From NCBI GenBank assembly GCA_964436975.1, contig CAYTET010000039.1, positions 1 to 19,983 on the forward strand: 19,983 nucleotides of DNA, given 5' to 3'. This DNA comes from CAYTET01 sp964436975 (GTDB lineage Bacteria > Bacillota_I > Bacilli_A > Erysipelotrichales > Erysipelotrichaceae). Every line of letters begins with the position of its first letter. Position 1 is the stretch's first letter. The notes under the pieces were generated by a model. It was not told the DNA's origin. It made no database searches and was given only the letters and a program-made list of their open reading frames with translations. The translations under genes were made by a program, and so were the position numbers. Positions 13,914 to 19,983 of this stretch are shown here, one piece after another.

Positions 13914-15275
13914 ATTCTAAAAAGAGAAACTGAAGAGATAGAGTTCAAGAAAACGACAAGTGAACTTAAGGAAGGTGTAATCTCTCTTTCATCAATGCTT
14001 AATAAAAGAAACCATGGCACTGTTTATTTTGGCATTCGCAATGACGGTTCGGTTTTTGGCCAGCCGATCGGGGCTAAAACCACAACAGACATTGTCAATG
14101 AGGCGAAATGGCATTTAAAGCCATTAATTAACCCAAGAGTAACAGTGCTTCCCGAAGACGATAAAACGATTATTGCCCTGGAAGCCTATGGCAATGACAC
14201 TCCGTATTCAGCATATGGAAGATACTATAAAAGAAGCGCTGATCAGGATCTTGAAATGACATCAAAGGAGCTGGCAAAATACTTTCAGAATAAGGATATA
14301 ACCTATTCGGCATGGGAAAACGAACTAACCTTATTTGGCGCGGCGGATATTGATGAAGATCTTTTGATCAGCTTTGTTGACACAGCCAATGAAGAAAACC
14401 GGATGAATTACCGCTATGTATCGGTCGAAGATGCCATGACCAGACTCGGTCTGATGACCGATGGCCGCTGCAACAAAGCCGGCTATTATCTTTTTGCCAA
14501 GTAAAAACCTCTGATGATCAAACTGGCCCGCTTTGCCAGTGATGAAAAACTGGCTTTCATCGATAACCGGCAGTTTGACGGCAATATCTTTGAATGTATT
14601 GACCAGGCTTACAAATATATAGTGAGCGCGCTTAACTTCAATGCCGTAATAGAGGGCATTGAACGAAAAGAGGAACCGGAGATTCCCCTGGAGGCGATTC
14701 GGGAGATTGTTGTAAACAGTTTTGCTCACATGAGAGTAACTGCCGGAGACTGCAATGAAATAACAATTTCACCGCATGAGGTTAGGATTTATAATCCGGG
14801 GACAATAGCCCTGAACAGTGATCCCGCTGATTTTGCCAGCGGCAAGCTGGGTTCAAAGCTAAGAAATCCGCTGATTGCCCTGACCCTGTACAAAAATAAA
14901 ATGATTGAAACTTTTGGTACCGGCTTCAGACGAGTTTTCGACCTGTGCAGCCGGCAGGGTGTTAAATATGAATACCGGAATGAAGGATCCGGCTTTTCCT
15001 TTACTTTTATAAGAAGAGAAACGATTATGCTGCAGCGGTATACCGCTCTTCGTGACGAAGCCGCTGATGAGATTATTGACGGTCTTTCACTGACTGAAAA
15101 CGCCGTTTATCAGCTGGTAAAAGGTGAAAAAATCGTCTATTCAGTAAAACAGGCCGCATCGGTTCTCCATAAATCAGCCATAACAGTTCAAAGAGCCTTA
15201 AGCTCATTAACTGCCGCCGGCTATATAGAAAGAGTGGGCTCCCGAAAGTCGGGATACTGGAAAATAAAACTTTAG
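13914..15275 (+). pseudogene. AlbA_2 (Schlafen-like) domain transcriptional regulator, interrupted by an in-frame TAA
   Basis: One frame from 13914 to 15275 encodes a 452-residue protein of the AlbA_2 plus HATPase-like plus winged-helix architecture. LKRETEEIEFKKTTSELKEG starts the AlbA_2 domain, followed by MLNKRNHGTVYFGIRNDG. Then come EIPLEAIREIVVNSFAHM (HATPase-like helix) and VRIYNPG. The C-terminal winged helix is SAITVQRALSSLTAAGYIERVG. Two lesions are visible. The codon in the place of the start Met, correctly spaced 7 nt after AAGGAG (13901-13906), is ATT. Codon 197 (14502-14504) is TAA, in the middle of the conserved LFxKxxPL segment. Both halves remain in the same frame, so there is no indel. 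Family members act as DNA-binding or RNA-binding regulators. It may be a decaying gene, or the two halves may be made separately (ATG at 14514). Confidence 0.7.
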
Positions 15276-15312
15276 AACACTGGTTTCTGAAAGACTGATC
15301 TTTCGGCCGGCT

Positions 15313-16326
15313 TTACTTCAGGCAGGCCTGTAATCTGGCAATGTAGGCCGGTTTTTCTTCGGCCGGCATGAAGGAAGATTCAATAGAATTAATGTTCATT
15401 CTGATAATATCATTGTAGGTAAAGCCTAATTCTGAAATAGCTTTGTCATATTCATCATCCAGACAGATATTGGCCAGAACCATATTATCGGTATTGAGCG
15501 TGACTTTAACGCCGGCATCATAGAGTTTTTTGGCCGGGTGCTGGCAATAGGACGGCTCGGTCTTGCATTGGATGTTGCTGGTCAGACAGATTTCCAAGGC
15601 CACATTATTGGCAATGACCTTTTGAACAATCTGCTGGTTTTCCCAGCAGCGGTGGCCGTGGCCAATCCGGCTGGCGCCCCAGTCAATGGCCGTGGCAACA
15701 TTGGCCGGCTTGCCGTTATCGCCGGCGTGAATGGTCATAGGCAGCCCCTTTTTATGATATTCCGTAAACAGGCCGGCATAGCTTTCAAACGGCACTGAAT
15801 CTTCCGCTCCGGCCAGATCGACAGCAACGACTCCCTTGCCCAGCCACTGTTCGGTAAGAGCGACGGTCTGCTGATTGGCGGCGGTGTTGTCCTGGCCGGC
15901 CATGATCATGCAGCACAGAATGATTCCAATCTTAATGGAGGGGCATTCCGCTTCAGCCTGCTTAACACCGTCTAAAACAGCTATAACGGCATCATTCTGG
16001 CTCATTCCCTTCAGGGTGTGTAGCTGGGGGGCAAAGCGGATCTCAGCATAGCATAAGCCCTGCTGGGCAATGTGTCTGATAATGGTATAGGCACTTTCGG
16101 CCAGGGCATCATGATCCTGCAGAATGGCTGTGGAAAGATCAAAGCGGCTCAGATACTCCATGACATCCTGGCAGTCAGCCGTATCCGCGTTGTATTTGCG
16201 GAAGCCTTCCAGGCTGTCAGCCGGCAGAGCAATGCCGCGCTCATTGGCCAGCTTCCAGGTCACTTCCGGCAGCATCGAGCCGTCAAGATGAAAATGCAGA
16301 TCTACTTTCGGGAAATCGTATTTCAT
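15313..16326 (-). CDS. add: Adenosine deaminase
   Basis: 337 residues from the ATG at 16326-16324, with AAAGGAG overlapping the stop codon of the upstream gene. It is a metal-dependent TIM-barrel amidohydrolase that turns adenosine or deoxyadenosine into inosine plus ammonia in purine salvage. The metal ligands HxH are His11 and His13 (DLHFHLDGS), then His200 in TIHAGD, His223 in SRIGHG and Asp280 in LNTDN. The position of the catalytic acid, normally Glu in HAGE, is Asp203. The TDN form of the usual TDD motif is common, from memory, in Firmicutes. The length is typical. Adenine deaminase of the same fold is the main alternative. Confidence 0.85.
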   Translation of the reverse strand: MKYDFPKVDLHFHLDGSMLPEVTWKLANERGIALPADSLEGFRKYNADTADCQDVMEYLSRFDLSTAILQDHDALAESAYTIIRHIAQQGLCYAEIRFAPQLHTLKGMSQNDAVIAVLDGVKQAEAECPSIKIGIILCCMIMAGQDNTAANQQTVALTEQWLGKGVVAVDLAGAEDSVPFESYAGLFTEYHKKGLPMTIHAGDNGKPANVATAIDWGASRIGHGHRCWENQQIVQKVIANNVALEICLTSNIQCKTEPSYCQHPAKKLYDAGVKVTLNTDNMVLANICLDDEYDKAISELGFTYNDIIRMNINSIESSFMPAEEKPAYIARLQACLK

Positions 16327-16341
16327 ATATAGAATCTCCTT

Positions 16342-17160
16342 TTATTGTCTGTTAAGTATAAAGCGTTCAATTACTTCACTGACCGGATCATGTTCGCAGT
16401 CCGCCTGGCAGAGATAATCACACTGGTCTTTCATCTGAGTCAGGGTGTTGGCTACTCCGACGCCCAGCCCGGCGGCCTGAATCATCGGCAGATCATTGAT
16501 GTTGTCGCCAATGGCGATGGTCTGGCTGATGTCAATATCCAGCAGTCTGGCCAGCTGGATCAGGCCGGCGCCCTTATTGACGCCTTTATGGTTGAATTCC
16601 AGATAGCGGTTGGAAGAGTAGCTGACATCCAGGTCCGCTGTCATGGTGCCCATTTTCTTATGGATTGCCTGCAGATAGTCATAGGACTGATTCATGTAAA
16701 GCACCTTAACGATGGGCTGGTCTTTAAGAAAATCAATACTGTCACCGATTATGGTATAGCCCATCCGGCCCTGCAGACACTGCAGTTCATATTCCTTGGG
16801 CCGGCAGATGTAGACTGTATCTTTGGTGTAGGCATGCAGGCAGACATCAAACTGCAGGCCGTAATTAAACAGGGCGCTGGCGGTTTCGTAGCTGAGGCCC
16901 TGATAGTACAAAAGACGGTTATCCCTGTTTTCCGTCAGGGTGCCGCCGTTAAAGCCGATAGTATAGCAGCCGGCCTTATTATACTGGCCGAGTTCCTTTT
17001 GGGTCTGATAGACGGTGGTAAAGCCCCGGCCGGTCGCACAGACAAATTTTACCCCGGCTTTCTGGACGTTAATAATAGTCTGGCGGTCTTTCAGGCCGAC
17101 CGTATGGCGGCTGGTCAGCAGGGTTTCATCAAGATCACAGGCGATAAGTTTGTAGGACAT
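16342..17160 (-). CDS. Cof-type HAD-IIB family sugar-phosphate phosphatase
   Basis: 272 residues with all HAD motifs. Asp9 and Asp11 are in ACDLDETLL (motif I, nucleophile and general acid), CATGRG at 41-46 carries the motif II Thr, Lys196 in HKGVNKG is motif III, and GDNINDLPMI at 218-227 is motif IV. The large C2B cap between about residues 85 and 185 places it in the Cof/YbjI group, which removes phosphate from sugar phosphates, FMN precursors or nucleotides; the substrate cannot be read from sequence. It lies 15 nt upstream of add, whose ribosome site overlaps its stop codon, so the two are co-transcribed and probably coupled. No ribosome site is visible before its own ATG. Confidence 0.92.
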   Translation of the reverse strand: MSYKLIACDLDETLLTSRHTVGLKDRQTIINVQKAGVKFVCATGRGFTTVYQTQKELGQYNKAGCYTIGFNGGTLTENRDNRLLYYQGLSYETASALFNYGLQFDVCLHAYTKDTVYICRPKEYELQCLQGRMGYTIIGDSIDFLKDQPIVKVLYMNQSYDYLQAIHKKMGTMTADLDVSYSSNRYLEFNHKGVNKGAGLIQLARLLDIDISQTIAIGDNINDLPMIQAAGLGVGVANTLTQMKDQCDYLCQADCEHDPVSEVIERFILNRQ

Positions 17161-17266
17161 GACATAATGATAACATAAAGGACATTTGGCCGGACGGCCG
17201 ATATTGCGGCAGTTAGCCTTTTACGTAGATCAGCGCGGCCATCGTTTTTATGGATGCCGCAAAATA

Positions 17267-17295
17267 TGGTATTATGACTTTACAGCGATTTTACA
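17267..17295 (+). promoter_or_regulatory. Candidate pit promoter with two PhoP-box-like repeats
   Basis: An extended -10 TG-G-TATTAT (hexamer 17270-17275) lies about 92 nt before pit; its -35 is poor. Just downstream are two TTTACA units (17279-17284 and 17290-17295) with a period of 11 bp, like the TTNACA-N4-6 repeats bound by PhoP in Bacillus. The repeats are seen; the role in phosphate control is inferred from the downstream gene. Confidence 0.35.
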
Positions 17296-17367
17296 GAAAA
17301 GCGCTGCTTCAGCAGGAAAATAACGTTGCACAAACGGGTAATACAAATTCAAATCAACGGAGGAGAC

Positions 17368-18423
17368 ATGGACAGTATTTCACTGCTGCAGTTTTGCCGG
17401 CTTATGTTACAGTATCCGGCCCTGATAATCACGGTGGTGCTGACGTTAGCGGTTATCTTTGTCAATGGCTGGACCGATGCGCCCAATGCCATTGCCACCT
17501 GCATTACCACCCGGGCCATCCGGGTCAGACCGGCCATTCTGATGGCGGCTGTCTGCAACTGCGCCGGCCTGTTTGTCATGACGGCCATCAATCAGAAAGT
17601 AGCTGAAACCATATACAACATGGTTGATTTTTCCGGCAATGCCTCGGAAGCCCTGATAGCTTTATGCGCTTCGCTGGTGGCAATTGTCTGCTGGGCTTCA
17701 CTGGCTTCAAAATTCGGCATCCCAACGTCAGAAAGCCATGCTTTAATTTCCGGGCTATCCGGAGCGGCCATTGCCATGCATAATTCATTAAGCGGTATTA
17801 ACGGCGCCGAATGGATCAAGGTAATCTACGGCCTGCTGCTGTCAACATTTCTGGGATTTGCGTTGGGATTTATCTTTGCCAGACTGATTGTCAGAATATG
17901 CCGCAATATGGAAAAGCCAAAGACCCGCAAATTTTTCAAATATGCCCAGATCGGTGCCGGGGCCGGGGCCGCTTTTATGCACGGAGCCCAGGACGGCCAG
18001 AAGTTTATGGGAGTATTTTTATTGGGAATGTTTTTAGCCCAGGGTCAGAGTGAAGCCACGGCTATAGCGGCTCCGTTCTGGCTGATTCTGCTGTGTGCTG
18101 CTACAATGGGCATCGGCACTTCAGTGGGCGGGATGAACATCATCAAGGAAGTCGGCTTAGGCATGGTCAAACTGGAAGACTGGCAGGGGTTTGCTTCCGA
18201 TCTGGCGGCGACAATCTGCCTGGCCCTTTCCTGCTTTACCGGTCTGCCGGTATCAACTACGCATACCAAGACAACTTCTATTATGGGAGTAGGGGCGGCC
18301 CGCAGCATGAAGCAGGTCAACTGGTCCACTGTCAAAGATATGGTTTTGACCTGGCTGCTGACTTTTCCGGGCTGCGGCCTGCTGTCATTTATCATGGTTA
18401 AAGTGTTTATGCTGGTATTTTAG
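17368..18423 (+). CDS. pit: PiT-family inorganic phosphate transporter
   Basis: 351 residues from the ATG at 17368, directly after GGAGGAG. An upstream in-frame TTG at 17326 lacks a ribosome site and was rejected. The protein is a multi-spanning membrane carrier that imports phosphate, probably as a metal-phosphate complex, with protons or sodium. The two inverted signature repeats are visible: FVNGWTDAPNAIAT at 31-44 and the later GAQDGQKFMG at 206-215, plus GIPTSESHALISG at 117-129 and GLPVSTTHTKTTSIMGVG at 292-309. A cytoplasmic basic loop lies near 176-192. The signature Asn-Asp/Gln-Asp pairs and Ser/Thr-rich re-entrant motifs are intact. A DUF47 gene follows after 18 nt. Confidence 0.93.
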   Translation: MDSISLLQFCRLMLQYPALIITVVLTLAVIFVNGWTDAPNAIATCITTRAIRVRPAILMAAVCNCAGLFVMTAINQKVAETIYNMVDFSGNASEALIALCASLVAIVCWASLASKFGIPTSESHALISGLSGAAIAMHNSLSGINGAEWIKVIYGLLLSTFLGFALGFIFARLIVRICRNMEKPKTRKFFKYAQIGAGAGAAFMHGAQDGQKFMGVFLLGMFLAQGQSEATAIAAPFWLILLCAATMGIGTSVGGMNIIKEVGLGMVKLEDWQGFASDLAATICLALSCFTGLPVSTTHTKTTSIMGVGAARSMKQVNWSTVKDMVLTWLLTFPGCGLLSFIMVKVFMLVF

Positions 18424-18441
18424 GAAAAGCGAGGTAACAAC

Positions 18442-19080
18442 ATGCTGGTAGGAAAAAGAAAAAAAGAATTAGATTACTTTGATTATTTTGCCCAGGTCCT
18501 GGATCTGTGTGAGCAGGAAGTAGTGATTGTGCAGATGTCGATTGCCCGCTTTTATGCTGATAAACTGCAAGCCCTGATTCATGAAGTGCATATGCTGGAG
18601 CACCGGGCTGACGATTTGAAGCGGCAGATGTTGGAACAGCTGATGCGGGAATTTCTGCCGCCGATTGACCGGGAAGACATCATGAAACTGGCGGATCTGT
18701 GCGATAACATCGCCGATGGCATTGATGATCTGCCGCTGCACCTGTATATGTATAATATCCGCACCTGCCGCAGCGATGCCAATACAATAATGGACGGAAT
18801 GGTTTCCATTGTTACAAAGACCAGGGAACTGATGAATCATTTTCATCAGTTCAAGCAGCCGGAAGTTATGATCACACTGATTGAACAGATAACAAAGCTG
18901 GAAGAAGATGGTGATGAATACTATCTGAAGGCCATGCATAATCTGTTTGCGGACAACCGCAGCAGCAATCTGCCGGAATTTGTGGCCTGGAAAGATACCT
19001 ACGATAAAATGGAAGACTGCTATGACGCCTGTGAAGATGTGGCCGAAGTGGTCCGCAATATTGTAATAAAGAATTCATAA
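18442..19080 (+). CDS. DUF47/PhoU-like accessory protein of the Pit transporter
   Basis: 212 residues, all predicted helical, with GAGG seven bases before the ATG. Family signatures are HMLEHRADDLKRQM near 52-65, PPIDREDIMKLADLCDNIADGIDD near 73-96, and a second metal-binding helix MEDCYDACEDVAEVVRNI near 190-207. The two ExxxD-like acidic sets match the PhoU fold, which holds metal clusters. Proteins of this family are nearly always encoded beside pit and appear to act as regulators of phosphate import; the exact mechanism is not settled. Here it comes after pit, while in many genomes it comes before. It is cytoplasmic, with no signal peptide. Confidence 0.9.
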   Translation: MLVGKRKKELDYFDYFAQVLDLCEQEVVIVQMSIARFYADKLQALIHEVHMLEHRADDLKRQMLEQLMREFLPPIDREDIMKLADLCDNIADGIDDLPLHLYMYNIRTCRSDANTIMDGMVSIVTKTRELMNHFHQFKQPEVMITLIEQITKLEEDGDEYYLKAMHNLFADNRSSNLPEFVAWKDTYDKMEDCYDACEDVAEVVRNIVIKNS

Positions 19081-19107
19081 GCCGTGTTTGAAAATAAAAC
19101 TTGCTCT

Positions 19108-19143
19108 AAAGGTCTGTCCCACAAAGGCTGACCTTTTATTATT
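19108..19143 (+). terminator. Terminator after the pit-DUF47 pair
   Basis: AAAGGTC (19108-19114) pairs with GACCTTT (19130-19136) across a 15-nt loop, followed by a T-rich TTATTATTT run. Confidence 0.7.
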
Positions 19144-19344
19144 TGTATGATGATTAGTCAGAATAGTAATAATTGTCTTATGGTTCAAAATGGTTGTAAT
19201 TATACCAGTTGGTAGAAGAATCATAAAAAGCTAATATGGTACCGACCGAAATAACAAAAGAAGGTAAAAGATTAGACAAAAGATGTTGTCATAAAGTAAA
19301 AAATAATTTGTAAAACAATATTTTTATTATGTTTTCGTAAAAAA
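19144..19344. other. AT-rich non-coding spacer
   Basis: About 200 bases of clearly AT-rich sequence in which I see no open frame with family features, no RNA gene and no insertion sequence. It marks a change of composition from the GC-richer genes on the left and may be the edge of an acquired segment. Confidence 0.5.
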
Positions 19345-19496
19345 GTGTACACAAAGCTGATAAGATGTACACTAAAAGTGTAATTGCGCCTTTATTTATT
19401 AGTGAGTTCTATTTAAAATCGAAATGAAAGATTTAGTGTACATAATGAAACCGCTTTACATTATACACTTTCGATTTGCGTGTTTATCATACACAT
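19345..19496. repeat. Cluster of GTGTA/TACAC operator-like elements
   Basis: Six related short elements occur before the LevR-type gene: GTGTACAC (19345-19352, a perfect palindrome), TGTACAC (19366-19372), AGTGTAAT (about 19377), AGTGTACAT (19435-19443), TATACACT (19462-19469) and ATACAC (19490-19495). They occur in both orientations. Spacing is irregular, which argues for paired operator half-sites and not a CRISPR array. Confidence 0.45.
19416..19477. promoter_or_regulatory. Long quasi-palindrome with a cre-like centre
   Basis: AAATCGAAA (19416-19424) is the exact inverse complement of TTTCGATTT (19469-19477). Inside it AGTGTA-CA-TAATG (19435-19447) matches CATTATACACT (19459-19469) except for two extra bases. 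The centre TGAAACCGCTTTACA (19446-19460) resembles a CcpA catabolite-responsive element with one extra base. It lies 40-100 bp before the regulator's start. Confidence 0.5.
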
Positions 19497-19517
19497 TTTA
19501 AAGTGGGGGAGAAATAT

Positions 19518-19983
19518 ATGAGACAGACTAATAAGGATCAGGTTCTGAAAATTTTATGTTTACAGAGCAACTCTAATATTAGTAAAGGGTTAACAACTGG
19601 TGATGTTGCTGAAAATCTATCCATCCAACGAACTCATGCAAGTGCACTGTTGAACGAGTTGGTAACTGAAGATAAGGCAACAAAAACTAGCACTAGACCG
19701 GTCCGTTATTTCTACAAAGATAGTTTTAAAAGAGATTATGAAGATTACCGATTGTTTATTGGATATGACGGTAGTTTGAGAAAATGTGTGTCCCAAGCCA
19801 AAGCTGCTGTTATATATCCCCCCAAGGGCTTAAACACACTGATTGTGGGCCAGCGGGGGTCGGGAAAAACACTTCTTGCAAAAATAATGCATAAAATGCT
19901 TTGCTCTTGGGAGGAGCAGAAAAAACCTTTGTTAAATGCAAGTAGAAAATAACCAAAACATGCAGTCAAAATTCAACACTTAT
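19518..19983 (+). pseudogene. LevR-type sigma-54-dependent activator, cut by TAA after Walker A
   Basis: From the ATG at 19518, with GGGGGAGA upstream, 144 residues precede a TAA at 19950-19952. The N-terminal part is a winged helix (LTTGDVAENLSIQRTHASALLNELVTE, then TSTRPVRYFYKDSF). It is followed by FIGYDGSLRKCVSQAKAAVIYPPKGLNTLIVG and the Walker A motif GQRGSGKT (111-118). This is the start of the AAA+ domain of LevR/NtrC-type activators with PTS regulatory domains, which are normally 800-950 residues. The frame stays readable past the TAA to the window edge, at the expected spacing of the NCxxY-LFG segment. Without Walker B and the GAFTGA loop the 144-residue product could not activate sigma-54 polymerase. 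Such activators control sugar PTS operons. The right edge prevents a final verdict. Confidence 0.65.

Noticed and set aside
13995..15275. Two separate genes, 13995-14504 and 14514-15275
   Set aside because: Both lie in the same frame, and together with the upstream codons from 13914 they make one AlbA_2-type protein. Starting at 13995 would remove the conserved EFKKTTSELKEG segment.
15289..15304. GAAAGA/TCTTTC hairpin between the AlbA_2 gene and add
   Set aside because: Only six pairs, AT-rich and without a T run, so too weak to call a terminator, although it lies between converging genes.
16345..17178. Long plus-strand open frame of 277 codons
   Set aside because: It lies antisense to the HAD phosphatase, which has all four catalytic motifs. 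The plus-strand product shows no family features and has no ribosome site.
19950..19952. Reassigned TAA codon as the reason for two in-frame stops
   Set aside because: rplK, rplA, rplJ, rplL, rpoB and others in the window end in TAA at exactly the expected lengths, so TAA is a normal stop here.

Overview
The window looks like a chromosomal segment of a mid-GC, low-redundancy Firmicute of the Erysipelotrichia type (a relative of Mollicutes). That placement is an inference from four things. The gene order rplK-rplA-rplJ-rplL-(YbxB-type methyltransferase)-rpoB-rpoC is the Firmicutes one. L11 has a shortened N-terminal loop. RpoB carries Asn at the Rif-cluster position equivalent to E. coli His526. 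RpoB also has a large extra segment before the Rif cluster. Codon use is rich in GCC/GGC/CTG, unlike AT-rich Mollicutes.

Layout. 1-391 (minus) is the 5' part of an NAD-dependent epimerase/dehydratase that runs off the left edge. 392-799 is a control region ending in a strong sigma-A promoter and the rplK leader. 800-11848 is one long transcription unit for ribosomal stalk proteins and RNA polymerase: L11, L1, an L10 leader with attenuator, L10, L7/L12, a 16S rRNA methyltransferase homologue, beta and beta-prime, closed by a strong terminator at 11860-11890. The unit is not flanked by secE-nusG on the left or rpsL-rpsG on the right. 12014-12436 encodes a Lys/Ala/Thr-rich histone H1-like protein with an unfamiliar C-terminal domain. 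It shares a two-way terminator with mscL (minus), which is divergent from a tRNA-Arg(CCG). A flavodoxin gene follows.

13914-15275 is a Schlafen/AlbA_2-type regulator in one frame, interrupted by an in-frame TAA and with ATT where the start ATG should be, so probably a decaying gene. On the minus strand a Cof-type HAD phosphatase and an adenosine deaminase form a tight two-gene operon. Divergent from them, pit and a DUF47/PhoU-like gene form a phosphate-uptake pair.

From about 19085 the composition drops to AT-rich. This stretch has an elaborate set of inverted repeats with a cre-like core, then the start of a LevR-type sigma-54 activator whose AAA+ domain is cut by a TAA soon after Walker A.

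The core operon is ordinary in content. Its L11 loop, RpoB Asn670, RpoB insert and leader RNAs are its distinctive points. The most unusual accessory items are the histone-like protein, the two nonsense-interrupted regulators and the quasi-palindromic region at the right end. I see no clear new defence or biosynthetic system, no CRISPR array and no insertion sequence.
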